Notes: generated by a model not told the origin, from the sequence alone. Counted from the first letter of the stretch, positions 8,455-18,183 are shown. The stretch: DNA of 64,000 nt from Saprospiraceae bacterium (GCA_016710585.1 JADJVN010000001.1:62001-126000); one strand, 5' to 3'. A program made the numbers and translations.

Positions 8455-9344
8455 ATAATTTTAAGTCAGGTTTTGTAAATGTTATTGGATTGCCAAATGC
8501 TGGAAAATCATCATTAGTCAATGCCATTACAAATACAATTACATCTATAGTAACTCACAAACCCCAGACGACTAGAGAGCGTGTATTTGCAATATACAAT
8601 ATTGATCAATTTCAAATTATATTTTCAGATAGTCCTGGATATATTGAAAATGCATATTACAAACTTCATCATTATATGAATGCTCAGATAAGTACTCAAT
8701 ATGAAGATGCAGATGTATTTTTATTTGTTCATGATGGCTCCACTACTCAGCTATTATCAGAATCTGTCTTAAACAAAGTAAGAGAAAGTAAAATTCCAAA
8801 AATTTTAGTGATAAATAAGATTGACATTGCAAGTAAAGCGCAAATAGACCTTATTGAAAGTAACTATACAATGCTACTTGACTTCACTGCAATACATAAA
8901 GTTTCTGCTAAAACAAATGAAAATGTCAGTTCTCTTTTGGACGCTATAAAGACTTACATCCCTGACCATCCAGCATACTATCCAGAAGATTATATGAGCG
9001 ACAAACCTATTCGATTTTTTTTATCAGAACTCATAAGAGAACAAATATTTGAACTCTTTGAAGATGAAATACCATACAGTAGCTTTGTAAAAATTAACTC
9101 CTGTACTGGCATAGATGATCAACTTGAACTGGTAAAAATCGATGCTTATATAGTCGTAAACAAAGAAAGCCAAAAATCAATCATCATTGGTAAAAATGGA
9201 ACTAAAATCAAAGAGCTTGGCACTAAAAGTAGAATTGCAATAGAAGATTATCTAAAACAAAAAGTCTTCTTATCACTTACAGTTAAGTTCGAAAAAAATT
9301 GGCGAGATAATGATGCTGTGCTAAATAAACTACTTGGAGTTTAA
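8451..9344 (+). CDS. era: GTPase Era, 16S rRNA/30S maturation
   Basis: Era is an essential GTPase that binds the 3' end of 16S rRNA during 30S assembly. The 297 residues show the G1 loop GLPNAGKSS (13-21), a G2 region TTRERV (40-45), G3 DSPG (60-63), G4 NKID (122-125) and a C-terminal KH domain with IIIGKNGTKIKELG near 244-257. The length is normal for the family. The start ATG overlaps the preceding gene's stop, and it converges with the DUF697/SHOCT gene after a gap of only five bases. The G3 motif reads DSPG where many Era proteins have DTPG, a mild variation. Confidence 0.96.
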   Translation: MNNFKSGFVNVIGLPNAGKSSLVNAITNTITSIVTHKPQTTRERVFAIYNIDQFQIIFSDSPGYIENAYYKLHHYMNAQISTQYEDADVFLFVHDGSTTQLLSESVLNKVRESKIPKILVINKIDIASKAQIDLIESNYTMLLDFTAIHKVSAKTNENVSSLLDAIKTYIPDHPAYYPEDYMSDKPIRFFLSELIREQIFELFEDEIPYSSFVKINSCTGIDDQLELVKIDAYIVVNKESQKSIIIGKNGTKIKELGTKSRIAIEDYLKQKVFLSLTVKFEKNWRDNDAVLNKLLGV

Positions 9345-9349
9345 ATCCC

Positions 9350-9991
9350 CTACTGTAGATCTAAAATTTTCTTTTTAAAATTAACAAACTCTTCATCAGT
9401 TAGCATTCCTTTCTCTTTCAAATCTACAATGTCCTTTAATTGATCGACAATGCTTCGCGATCCAAAACTAGTATTAACAGTTGGACTGGATGAAACTGTC
9501 TCTTCTTTTGGCATTTTGAAGGGTTCATATTTGGGGTTTGGCGCATATTGATTCTTTAATTTTTCAATTATTCCTTTGCCATATTCATAAAACTCAGCAT
9601 ACTTATTTTTTATCTGATCCAAATTGATATCAATCGGTGATCCTCCTTTCTCAAAATGGTTTTTAAAAATTTGACCTAAAGCATAAGTGGAAGCACCGCT
9701 CATCACAGACATAGCTATCCCACCAAGCAAAGTGCCAACACCTGGAATAAATTTCACAGCTCTTAGTGTAATTTTTGAAATTGCAGAAGAGGTCAGGGCT
9801 GCTATAATTGCTTGTGTTTGCGACTCCTTAAATTCATGTCCATATAGTTTTGTCAATTGTTTAATCATTTCCAACTGAATAGACCCTACAGCTACAAAAT
9901 CAATAACAGGTACCCAAACCATTCCAGCTCCCATCGACCATTTTACGTGATGATTTATTATATCATCAGCTAATTTTTGTTTATCTTCCAT
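9350..9991 (-). CDS. DUF697-type membrane-associated protein with C-terminal SHOCT domain
   Basis: A 213-residue protein. Residues 1-120 are a helical, Gly/Ala-rich domain resembling DUF697/YcjF (VWVPVIDFVAVGSIQLEMI, KFIPGVGTLLGGIAMSVMSG) with one or two hydrophobic helices that may insert into the inner membrane. A Pro/Ser-rich linker around 150-180 follows, then a short SHOCT helix hairpin at the end (IVDQLKDIVDLKEKGMLTDE), a module often found in oligomerising membrane proteins. DUF697 proteins are poorly characterised. It stands alone, convergent with era, so context gives no further clue. Confidence 0.72.
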   Translation of the reverse strand: MEDKQKLADDIINHHVKWSMGAGMVWVPVIDFVAVGSIQLEMIKQLTKLYGHEFKESQTQAIIAALTSSAISKITLRAVKFIPGVGTLLGGIAMSVMSGASTYALGQIFKNHFEKGGSPIDINLDQIKNKYAEFYEYGKGIIEKLKNQYAPNPKYEPFKMPKEETVSSSPTVNTSFGSRSIVDQLKDIVDLKEKGMLTDEEFVNFKKKILDLQ

Positions 9992-10134
9992 GAATCACTT
10001 TTTATAAATAACAAAAATGAACAGTTAAAATTCAAAAAAACCAACTTATTCGACAAAATATATAAATCGATCGACAATTTCAAGTTTTATGAATGAATCA
10101 AAATCTCTTCGTGTATGCAAAAAAATTCACTTTA

Positions 10135-10656
10135 TCATTTTAAGTTTAACTTCATCATTATATCTATTTGCTCTTCATCACCTAGCTTAAATAGATGTCG
10201 ATTAAACTCTACAAAACCATTTTTAAGATAAAAGCGAATAGCCCTTTGGTTGTTTTCCCAAACGCCCAACCAAACATAATTTAAATCTCGCTCTTTTGCA
10301 ATTTCAATCGCTTTTTGATACAATAATTGTCCAATCTGTTTTCCATGAAATTCTTTCAATACATAAATTCGCTCAATTTCTAATGCATTAACATCCTCTA
10401 ATTCTGTCTGAGCAGTACCAAAATTTACTTTTAAATAGCCTAATATATTATTACTTAAACTTGCAAAATAAAACTGAGAATTCTCATTATTCAATTCCTT
10501 CAAAAGCTGCGATGAGGAAAGTGATTCACTTAAATACTTATCCATGTTTTCTTTTGAATTTGACATAGCAAAAGTTTCAAAAAAAGTTTTCTTACTTATT
10601 GCTTGAAGATACTCCAAATCCAATTCATTCACTTTTTTGATTTCCATTTGTTCCAT
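10135..10656 (-). CDS. GNAT-family N-acetyltransferase
   Basis: A 173-residue single-domain GNAT protein. The acetyl-CoA binding loop is visible as EFHGKQIGQLLYQKAIEIA (around residues 98-116; Q/R-x-x-G-x-G/A type), followed by WLGVWENNQRAIRFYLKNGF, the typical motif B region where Tyr often acts as general acid. The N-terminus (LEYLQAISKKTFFETFAM) resembles the PaiA/spermidine-type subgroup. The acceptor is unknown; small amines and ribosomal protein N-termini are both possible. It lies between the DUF697 gene and the alpha-2-macroglobulin gene, all on the minus strand, with no obvious functional link. Confidence 0.85.
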   Translation of the reverse strand: MEQMEIKKVNELDLEYLQAISKKTFFETFAMSNSKENMDKYLSESLSSSQLLKELNNENSQFYFASLSNNILGYLKVNFGTAQTELEDVNALEIERIYVLKEFHGKQIGQLLYQKAIEIAKERDLNYVWLGVWENNQRAIRFYLKNGFVEFNRHLFKLGDEEQIDIMMKLNLK

Positions 10657-10693
10657 TCCATCAAATTAACCGCAACAGAAAATATTTTGCTTA

Positions 10694-11551
10694 TTATTTA
10701 ACAATTTCTAGTTTAATCCCTTGACTATGTGCAGCAAATTCAGGCGCATACATACTTTGAATTGTAGATATTCCATTGGAAAATTCACCTACTTGTGAAG
10801 CCCTTGTATCATATTCTAATACATAAGTTCCTTTTCCTAACCATTGAATAAAAAAATGTGTAGCGAGATCACCTGGACTTTCGTAATATCCAAGTCCAGC
10901 ATTCCATTTATATCCTGACAACTGATTAATAATTTCAAGGCCAGAAGCGCGCATGTCTTTTAAATGAACATACTCCATATCTCTATCCACCTTAATAATA
11001 ATTCTTGATGTCAAAATATCTCCAATTTTCAATTTTGTTTGATCATCGACTTTTGCAAGGATTGGGCCTTTAGAAGAATTCGACTTAATATAAACTTCTT
11101 TAGATAATTTTAAAGGGGAATTTACAGAAGATTCGATTTGATCCATTTGTTCAAAATACTGATAATAAATAGCACCCCAAGCAATTGATGAATTAGGATT
11201 CGTGAGTTTTATTTCACCAAGATGCGACTTGATCTCATTACCAAAATAAGTTTTTTTAGCATAAGCTGATGCAATTTCTTTATTTTCAAAAACAATTGGC
11301 TTTTGATTCATTTCAATCTTAACTTCTTTTGTTTCATCGATATAATTTTGACCAAAGGCAAGGATCGCATAAATAGCAGATGTCGTAGCTTTTGTTGAAT
11401 TCCAATGTGTGGTTTGTTTATTTTTTAACAACCAAATTTTCAATTGATCAACAGTTGTGAAATCATTATCAACATCATGAAATACTTCAATCATTAAAGC
11501 TTGTGATTCTACTGGAGCTTGGTACAATAACAACTCCAAGTATTTTTCCAA
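10694..11551 (-). CDS. Alpha-2-macroglobulin-like protein, C-terminal part (frameshifted gene)
   Basis: This holds the end of the thioester/complement-like domain and the receptor-binding-like beta domain: TKATTSAIYAILAFG (conserved alpha-alpha barrel helix), ILTSRIIIKVDRDMEYVHLKD and a final ATHFFIQWLGKGTYVLEYD strand region. The apparent TTG start at 11551 is false: it overlaps the end of the large N-terminal ORF (11509-16668). Adding one G after TATTG (just after 11525) gives YWYQAPVESQALMIE in a continuous frame, as expected for this family. The repaired protein would have about 1,991 residues. Confidence 0.85.
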   Translation of the reverse strand: MEKYLELLLYQAPVESQALMIEVFHDVDNDFTTVDQLKIWLLKNKQTTHWNSTKATTSAIYAILAFGQNYIDETKEVKIEMNQKPIVFENKEIASAYAKKTYFGNEIKSHLGEIKLTNPNSSIAWGAIYYQYFEQMDQIESSVNSPLKLSKEVYIKSNSSKGPILAKVDDQTKLKIGDILTSRIIIKVDRDMEYVHLKDMRASGLEIINQLSGYKWNAGLGYYESPGDLATHFFIQWLGKGTYVLEYDTRASQVGEFSNGISTIQSMYAPEFAAHSQGIKLEIVK

Positions 11552-14500
11552 TACATTCCCAATTCTTCATGGACTATGGCTCTTTGGCGCAAGGACTCAG
11601 CAATCAACTTAGAATTGACTGGCTTTGAAGATTCAGGATGGTCGTGTAATATCAAAGCACAAAGTCCTTCCCAATATATATTCTCATTATGCCAATACTT
11701 TTGAATCTGCGATAAATAGTAGCTTCGAATTGGAATTAGATCTGGATCTTTTGCTCTATCCTTCAATATATACTCTATGTACAAATAATGCAGTGTAATA
11801 AAATCTAGATGGTGGTCTTCCCATTTTGTTTTTTTCTCTTCCACTAATTTCTTTAGATCATTATAGTTCTTCTTTAAAGACTCATCACAAAACTGTCGTG
11901 ATTTATTTAAAATATGTACTGCTTGAATATCAGAATCAGTCAATACTTTTAACTTGAATAATTGTGCTAACATCAATGTAATATGCTGAGTCATATAGAG
12001 ATCGACTGGTCCACCTTCCATCCAAGGAAAACCACCATTAGGATATTGCATAGCTTCCAATTTATGCAATGCAGCATCTTTTTCATTTGCCATCTTATTT
12101 AGATCCATCAATAACTCAATTTGCGCCATTTGCTCTGTCTCATTTTTTGCAGCACTTAACCAAGGCGTTTCTTCAAGCAAAGCTGTTTTGAGATCACTAT
12201 TTTTTTCTAAAGGTGATTTCATTTCAGATTTATTTGCTTTTAGGATTTGGCTTACTCTTGGAAACTGCGTCATAAGCTTAGCTCCTAGAGAATTTGCATA
12301 GAATTGACTCATTGTTTGTTCGGCACACTGATGTGGATATTCCATGATATATGGTAATGCTTGAACTGCATACCACACGGGATGTGAAGTTTGCTCTATC
12401 GTTAAAGAAAAAGGAACTGCAGTAGAACTGCTCAATGATTTAGTTAATCGCGTTATATCGAACAACTTCGTTTGATTTCCTTTAACAGGAAGAGGCAAAG
12501 TTTCAGTCACTAGTTTTCTATTGCTTAGTACTGGAACAATATTTTCTTCACCATCGCTATGAGTTTTTCCATTCGCGGTAAATCTGACGATGTATGTACG
12601 GGTCTCATCTTTTGGTATATCTATGACCCATGAAACGGATTTGGATTCATTTGAAAGTAAATTTAGAGATTGAGATGGATTACTTAGCTTCAATTCTTCA
12701 AGAAGTGACTTGTTTGTATTGAGATCCAATATATCTATTCTAGCATCAACTGTTTCATTCTGATCTGAAACATTGGAAATTTTGGTATTTAAAACAATGC
12801 GATCACCTTGTCTGAAAAATCTAGGATAATTTGGTAATACTTGGATTGGTTTCCAAGTCACTACATTAAATGATGCAAAACCATATTTCAAATCTTTCGT
12901 ATGTGCAAACAGATTTAACTTCCATTTTGTCAGGGCTTCATTCATTGTAAAATTAACTTGAACATTTCCTTCATTATCGGATTTTAAAAATGGATAGAAA
13001 AAAATAGTTTCAGCAAGATTTTTACGTACTTGCGGAGTTTCTTGCAAAGTAATACCAGGCTCTACACTTGCATCCATTTTTGATACTTTGCCACCTCTTG
13101 AAGAAGCCTTATCTCTCATTATTCCAGAACCATCTGAATCATAAGCAGCAGATTCCAACATTGCATTTCTCATCATAGGTGGATTCATAGCAAATTCACA
13201 TCCGAATAAATTCAACTCATAAATTTCATGGCTTTCAAAACTGTTAATAAAATAATCTTGAGTTTGTTGATTAGTAACGATACGATGACCGACATTTGAT
13301 TCGAACTGAAATCTATGGTAAAATGTAGGATAAAAAGAAGCATTCCATTGATGAGGCATGATTTTATCAAGAGATGCATCATACATTGATGCAAGGATTT
13401 CAGCTGCATTAACAGGAAGTGATTTACCAGTAATGGTAAATGTCCAATTCTCTTTTTGTCCCGGTAAAAGTTTGTCCCTAAAACTCTTTGTGGTTATGGT
13501 AAGTTCTTTCTCCCAAGGTACTTCAATTTGACTTTGCATTTGATAAAATCTATTATTCAATACACATGCAAATCCATAATTTAGTCCACCTTTATCTCCT
13601 TCAGTCAATTTAATATCTACTTCATTGTCATTGGGAATTTTCTTCCACCCTTGAAATGATCGATTGAAACTTGAGTTATAATGATAAACATAATAAGCTT
13701 TTGATAATTTTGGGAAAATCGAGTTAAAACTTGATCCAACTGATAATGACTTCTTTTGTTGAATCATCATAGGCTCCAAAAAAGGATACTGATCTTTAGA
13801 ATTAATAACTAAAAAATAATCTTTAAGCTCAATAGTTTGCCCATTTCGTTTTGCAACAATTTCGATTTTATAACTAGTAGAATTACAAACCGAGCTTAAA
13901 TCCAAATCAATGCTTCCATCGCTCTGAAAAACTTTTTGAAAAACTAATTTCTTGACACCCCAAGTCGAAATATCATCTTCTTCATTATAAACATCTTCTG
14001 GGAACCAAGATTTAAACTCAGCTTTAGAATACTTAAACACATCTGGCTTTTTAGTTAATCTTGGACGCATAATTTCTGTTGGTGAAATCAGTTCAAATAC
14101 TTTAATATCTAGTTCTGCATCTATTGGTATTAAATTTAAATTTTCAGTCTCAACGGTAATTTTTTTTAGGTATTCTTTCTGAGTATTGTAAACTAAATTT
14201 GTCTTTATGCTAAAAGCTTTATTTGATACTTGCAAATTTGAACTTCCAGATTGAGTTTCTCCATTTTTATCCGTAACATCAATTGTAAATCGGTATTGGT
14301 AAACTTTTTGGATTTCAGAAGACCCCTCTTCAAATGCAGTACTCTTTACTTTTATTGAGAATCTACCTTTTTCATCTGTGATTAGACTAGCGTTTTCGAT
14401 TTCTTCCTCTCTCTGTGAAAAATTAAAAGATCTAAATGAATACCAGCATGGGAAATAAGGAATCTGTTCTATCCTTACTATGCGGTATTTAGCATTAACA

Positions 14501-16668
14501 TAGTCTAATGCCACTCCAGAAAAACTTTGGACCAATCCAGAAAAAACTAATTCATCACCAATCAAGTAAGACTCATGTGTTGTATCCATAATGATTTCAA
14601 ATTTTGGCCGCTTATACTCCTCAACTTGAATTTGTTGAACATAATTTTCGTTTACCAAAATTGAATAGCTTCCTTTTAAACCATTTAATGGTATGGTAAA
14701 CTCACCAGCAAATGTTCCATACTCATTTGTGAGAATAGATTTACTTGAAACCAAGTTTCCATTGACATCCTTTAAACTAATATTTAACTTTACAGAGGTC
14801 TTCAATGTAGGCATCCCTTTTTGATCATTTAGCACATGCAAACCTTTATAATAAACTATTTGTCCAGGTCGATATAAAGAACGATCTGTAAAAAGCACAT
14901 TAGAAGTAAACGACTCTCTTTGCTCATGATAGCCAGAAAAAAACTGAATCCATGAAGTTGAATAAAGTTGATCATTTCCATTTTTTAAAACAAAATAATT
15001 AAATCCGTCCTTCGAATCAGACTCTATAAATCCATCTTTACTTGATCTCAAGGTCTGTGAAAGCACTGCTTGAGGGTCGATTGAACTTCTATAATCGATT
15101 TTATATAATTCACACAATACATTTGACATCGCTTCTCCTGATGTACGATCTACAGTTGTGATAGTCGATTTTCCATTTTGATTTCTGATAATAAAATTTG
15201 CCAAATTGCTCACTTGAAAAAACCCTGAAACATACTTTGTATAACTAATTTCATCATTTACATTAAAATCAAAATTATCATAACTTGCAGCAATAAAATA
15301 CAAGCCATAATCTAGAGGATCAATTTTAATATCAATAACATGTTTTTTAATAGCAGCATGGTCACCCCAAGTCTCTTCTTTATCAATGATTAAAGTGCTG
15401 CCTTCTAATATACTCAAAGTATTATTTCGTCTATTATTAAAAAATGTGGACCTTTTACTGTTATTAACTTTAAATATCTTGTAATGCATTTTAGTAGTAT
15501 TATTAAATTCTACTTGCATTTTTATTGGTTTATTGGGTAATACAACCTCCTCAAATTCTAACTTAATATTCTTCGTATATAAACTTTCTTTTAAAGATAA
15601 TGCCGCTTTATATTTCTCACAACTGGAGTAATTTTTGATAATTACACTAATAATAGAATCAGTCTTAGTCAGATCATTTCCATCATTACTGCCATCTATG
15701 GACGTATAGTATAATTCCGCCTCTGCAAATAATATATTTCCTCCAAATGATTCATTTTTATACTTCTCAAAAAGTGACTGAATTGCTGATATATATAATT
15801 TTCTATTATTCAAATTTACTTTTGATTGATAAAAAGTTTTCAATCGTTGTAGATCGTAAAAAACAATAGCCTCTTTATTATTTTTACTTTGATGATATCT
15901 TATTGCATTTTGAAACAACAATACAAGTAATTCTTGAGGTTCAGCCTTGTTAGATATTTCATGTGAGACAAATTTATCGATAGGTGAAAATAGAATTTCA
16001 CTTGACACACTATTCTGGACATTTGCTAATTGACTTTGCGCATTAGAAAAATGACTGACTGCACGTTGCAATAACACATCATATAAATAAGGTTGCTTCA
16101 ATGAATCACCCTGTTGAACTAGAATGGCTTTAAGATCAATATTCAATTCGGTCAAAGGAATCTCGGCCTTTACAGAATTTAAATAATATTCATTTGATTT
16201 CAAAAGCAATTTCTCAGGTGACCAAGTATTTACATCATTGTTATCTTGCTCTTCCCCTTGGATATTTGAATTCCTTCTCCCGTATAAATTTTGGCTATAC
16301 AATGACCAATATGCTGAACCCAATACTGAAGCAATAAGAGATTTTAATGGTTCTTTAGCATTAAAATCTCTCTTCTCAAATCCATTAATAAATCCTTTTA
16401 CCCCTTCTTCATTCCCTCGACTTAGATTGGCTTCCAAAGTCATAATACACTTATATTGTTGAGGAAAATTATCTTCTCGTTCGGCCCTTTGCAGCAAAGA
16501 TTCCACCTGTTTGATTACATCTTTAATCAATCCTTGATTGCTCAATTGATCTATATGCTGCCACTCAGCCTCATAGCTTGGGTAATTCTTTTCAGGCATT
16601 CGATTAAAAATTTGTGCCATCCCAAGAAGAAATAAAATAACAAAAGAACAATAGCTGACTATTTTCAT
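11509..16668 (-). CDS. Alpha-2-macroglobulin family protein (MG domains, thioester region), N-terminal part
   Basis: A very large periplasmic or surface protein beginning with a signal peptide or anchor (MKIVSYCSFVILFLLGMAQ). After about 480 residues specific to Bacteroidota homologues come MG domains, with LYRPGQIVYYKGL near residue 596 (MG2/MG3), the A2M central domain (FTMNEALTKWKLNLFAHTKD) and the thioester segment CAEQ near residue 1445, so the Cys and Gln needed for a beta-cysteinyl-gamma-glutamyl thioester are present. Bacterial A2M proteins are thought to trap invading proteases. No penicillin-binding protein 1C gene is adjacent, unlike many proteobacterial A2M loci. The final residues (SCYCTKLQ) are out of frame; the gene continues at 10694-11551. 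Confidence 0.88.
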   Translation of the reverse strand: MKIVSYCSFVILFLLGMAQIFNRMPEKNYPSYEAEWQHIDQLSNQGLIKDVIKQVESLLQRAEREDNFPQQYKCIMTLEANLSRGNEEGVKGFINGFEKRDFNAKEPLKSLIASVLGSAYWSLYSQNLYGRRNSNIQGEEQDNNDVNTWSPEKLLLKSNEYYLNSVKAEIPLTELNIDLKAILVQQGDSLKQPYLYDVLLQRAVSHFSNAQSQLANVQNSVSSEILFSPIDKFVSHEISNKAEPQELLVLLFQNAIRYHQSKNNKEAIVFYDLQRLKTFYQSKVNLNNRKLYISAIQSLFEKYKNESFGGNILFAEAELYYTSIDGSNDGNDLTKTDSIISVIIKNYSSCEKYKAALSLKESLYTKNIKLEFEEVVLPNKPIKMQVEFNNTTKMHYKIFKVNNSKRSTFFNNRRNNTLSILEGSTLIIDKEETWGDHAAIKKHVIDIKIDPLDYGLYFIAASYDNFDFNVNDEISYTKYVSGFFQVSNLANFIIRNQNGKSTITTVDRTSGEAMSNVLCELYKIDYRSSIDPQAVLSQTLRSSKDGFIESDSKDGFNYFVLKNGNDQLYSTSWIQFFSGYHEQRESFTSNVLFTDRSLYRPGQIVYYKGLHVLNDQKGMPTLKTSVKLNISLKDVNGNLVSSKSILTNEYGTFAGEFTIPLNGLKGSYSILVNENYVQQIQVEEYKRPKFEIIMDTTHESYLIGDELVFSGLVQSFSGVALDYVNAKYRIVRIEQIPYFPCWYSFRSFNFSQREEEIENASLITDEKGRFSIKVKSTAFEEGSSEIQKVYQYRFTIDVTDKNGETQSGSSNLQVSNKAFSIKTNLVYNTQKEYLKKITVETENLNLIPIDAELDIKVFELISPTEIMRPRLTKKPDVFKYSKAEFKSWFPEDVYNEEDDISTWGVKKLVFQKVFQSDGSIDLDLSSVCNSTSYKIEIVAKRNGQTIELKDYFLVINSKDQYPFLEPMMIQQKKSLSVGSSFNSIFPKLSKAYYVYHYNSSFNRSFQGWKKIPNDNEVDIKLTEGDKGGLNYGFACVLNNRFYQMQSQIEVPWEKELTITTKSFRDKLLPGQKENWTFTITGKSLPVNAAEILASMYDASLDKIMPHQWNASFYPTFYHRFQFESNVGHRIVTNQQTQDYFINSFESHEIYELNLFGCEFAMNPPMMRNAMLESAAYDSDGSGIMRDKASSRGGKVSKMDASVEPGITLQETPQVRKNLAETIFFYPFLKSDNEGNVQVNFTMNEALTKWKLNLFAHTKDLKYGFASFNVVTWKPIQVLPNYPRFFRQGDRIVLNTKISNVSDQNETVDARIDILDLNTNKSLLEELKLSNPSQSLNLLSNESKSVSWVIDIPKDETRTYIVRFTANGKTHSDGEENIVPVLSNRKLVTETLPLPVKGNQTKLFDITRLTKSLSSSTAVPFSLTIEQTSHPVWYAVQALPYIMEYPHQCAEQTMSQFYANSLGAKLMTQFPRVSQILKANKSEMKSPLEKNSDLKTALLEETPWLSAAKNETEQMAQIELLMDLNKMANEKDAALHKLEAMQYPNGGFPWMEGGPVDLYMTQHITLMLAQLFKLKVLTDSDIQAVHILNKSRQFCDESLKKNYNDLKKLVEEKKTKWEDHHLDFITLHYLYIEYILKDRAKDPDLIPIRSYYLSQIQKYWHNENIYWEGLCALILHDHPESSKPVNSKLIAESLRQRAIVHEELGMYWKNTWSCYCTKLQ

Positions 16669-16698
16669 AATTTAAACTAATTAATAATTTAATTGGAC

Positions 16699-17136
16699 TC
16701 ATTTCGAATTAAAACGTTTAATACTCACTTCCTTATCAATATTTTCTCCATTTAACAAAAACTTCACCATTTGATAGACACAATAAGGAGCAAGGGAACT
16801 TCCTTTTGTCCCTAAACCATTTAAAATAAATAATTTGTTAAATTCTGGATGACTACCAATAACTGGACGACGGTCTTTCATAGCTGGACGAATTCCAATT
16901 GATTGATTTTCTATATTGACTTCTTTTAAAAAAAGATTACAACTATTGATAAAGTCATTCTGAGATTTTATTTCGCTTTCAAGTAAATCAATTGCTCTGT
17001 TATTAAACTCATAATTTGATCCAATCCAATATTTTGAATTGGCTATGGGTATGATCGAATAATCCAATTTAAACACGTCTTGACCAAAAGCATAACTATC
17101 AGATGAAACAATACTCCTATGTCCTTTTACAGCCAT
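16699..17136 (-). CDS. FAD-dependent oxidoreductase (DAO family), C-terminal part of frameshifted gene
   Basis: This contains the last substrate/FAD region of a DAO-type oxidoreductase: NQSIGIRPAMKDRRPVIG and LFILNGLGTKGSSLAPYC, which matches the C-terminal FAD-binding glycine motif of D-amino-acid-oxidase/glycine-oxidase relatives. Its ATG at 17136 is internal. The upstream half ends out of frame at LPLWL; adding one T to the TTT run at 17137-17139 yields LPFMAVKGHRS without interruption. The combined protein would be about 352 residues, normal for the family. Confidence 0.82.
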   Translation of the reverse strand: MAVKGHRSIVSSDSYAFGQDVFKLDYSIIPIANSKYWIGSNYEFNNRAIDLLESEIKSQNDFINSCNLFLKEVNIENQSIGIRPAMKDRRPVIGSHPEFNKLFILNGLGTKGSSLAPYCVYQMVKFLLNGENIDKEVSIKRFNSK

Positions 17137-17756
17137 AAAGGGAGATGATTAAAAAATGGATTGTCCATCGCAAATGAGCCTTCGGTAAAAACAACGCCAT
17201 CCAGAATCTGAAAATCCTTCCATATCATACTTGAGGGATCAAGATCAGTATATTCCATTTTTTCATTAGTGACTAAATTCAAATTCTTGAAAAAATTTAA
17301 TACCTTTCCTAAAACCAAATTAATATCCAATAAAAAAGCAGTCTTAATTTTTAAAAGTGGAAATTCTGAGCCCTTTGAAGTTGGCATATATTCAAACTCA
17401 AGATAATCTTTATACTCACCGTCTAGCATCCTTGATGCACATTGATTCTCTTCTTCAACAGAATCCAAATATTGGTATATTGATATTGGCTTTAACAAAG
17501 TACAATCCCAGTCCTTCTCTAAACTTCTATAGCACTCCAAAAAATGTTGTTGAATTACTTCCCAGTTCCACGTCTTCACAAATCTTTTCCCAGTGATCGG
17601 ATTTATCAATCCTGCACTTACAGAACTGGCTTCCCCTTTCATTGAAGTTTGTATAAGTCTGACTTGCTTACCTGCTTTATATAAGTTATAGGCCAATAAT
17701 GAACCTGCAATTCCACCTCCGACAATTAAATAATTAATTTCTGTTTTAGTCGTCAT
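17127..17756 (-). CDS. FAD-dependent oxidoreductase (DAO family), N-terminal part of frameshifted gene
   Basis: This starts with a Rossmann dinucleotide-binding motif (YLIVGGGIAGSLLAYNL), then GEASSVSAGLINPITGKRF, which is typical of the DadA/MnmC-like/glycine-oxidase group that recognises amino groups. No signal peptide is present, so the enzyme is cytoplasmic. The reaction is probably FAD-linked oxidation of an amino acid or amine; the exact substrate cannot be told. The ORF ends falsely at 17127 because of a one-base loss; see the C-terminal half at 16699-17136. The next gene upstream is the YjbR protein, transcribed the same way. Confidence 0.85.
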   Translation of the reverse strand: MTTKTEINYLIVGGGIAGSLLAYNLYKAGKQVRLIQTSMKGEASSVSAGLINPITGKRFVKTWNWEVIQQHFLECYRSLEKDWDCTLLKPISIYQYLDSVEEENQCASRMLDGEYKDYLEFEYMPTSKGSEFPLLKIKTAFLLDINLVLGKVLNFFKNLNLVTNEKMEYTDLDPSSMIWKDFQILDGVVFTEGSFAMDNPFFNHLPLWL

Positions 17757-17791
17757 CTGTTTTTCATTTTATGTGGAAAGCAAGAAAAAAA

Positions 17792-18139
17792 TTAATACTC
17801 AAAACGCTCTGACTTTGGTAAAGATTTCACAACACTTTCATAAGAATGATCAATCCATTCCTTTAGCAATTTTATACTTAGTCCAGTGTCAAACTCGACA
17901 GTATTCCAATGCTTTTTATTCATATGATAGCCAGGCTTCACTTCATTGTATTGATCACGCAACAATTCTGCTTTTTCAGGATCACACTTTAAGTTAACCT
18001 TGAACTCAGCATCATTCAAATCTGTTATTGCAAAAATTTTGCCTTTTACCTTTAGTACAAGATTTTCTGGACCAAATGGGAAATCCTCAGTCACAAAAGG
18101 CTTTTTCCTACAATATTCAAGAAATTGTTCAATATTCAT
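17792..18139 (-). CDS. MmcQ/YjbR family DNA-binding-fold protein
   Basis: The start is placed at 18139 (MNIEQFLEYCRKKPF) because this is where MmcQ/YjbR homology begins; the longer frame back to 18184 reaches the start of the divergent nuclease gene. Residues show the family pattern: VTEDFPFGPENLVLKVKGKI, FAITDL, VNLKCDPEKAELLRDQY and PGYHMNKKHWNTV. YjbR proteins have a CyaY-like/double-wing fold and were suggested to bind DNA, but no clear function is established. It shares a 44-base divergent promoter region with the endonuclease gene. Confidence 0.85.
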   Translation of the reverse strand: MNIEQFLEYCRKKPFVTEDFPFGPENLVLKVKGKIFAITDLNDAEFKVNLKCDPEKAELLRDQYNEVKPGYHMNKKHWNTVEFDTGLSIKLLKEWIDHSYESVVKSLPKSERFEY

Positions 18140-18171
18140 ACTACAGGCAAATATCGTACAATTTTTTGTTG

Positions 18172-18179
18172 TATTTTTG
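18172..18179 (+). promoter_or_regulatory. Candidate -7 box (TATTTTTG) of the endonuclease gene
   Basis: TATTTTTG matches TAnnTTTG and lies only 4 bases before the chosen ATG at 18184, implying a nearly leaderless or very short 5' UTR. No good -33 element is apparent. Confidence 0.3.
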
Positions 18180-18183
18180 TGCA

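Noticed and set aside
18028..18183. N-terminal extension of the endonuclease
   Set aside because: It overlaps the divergent YjbR gene, and a clear signal peptide begins at ATG 18184.
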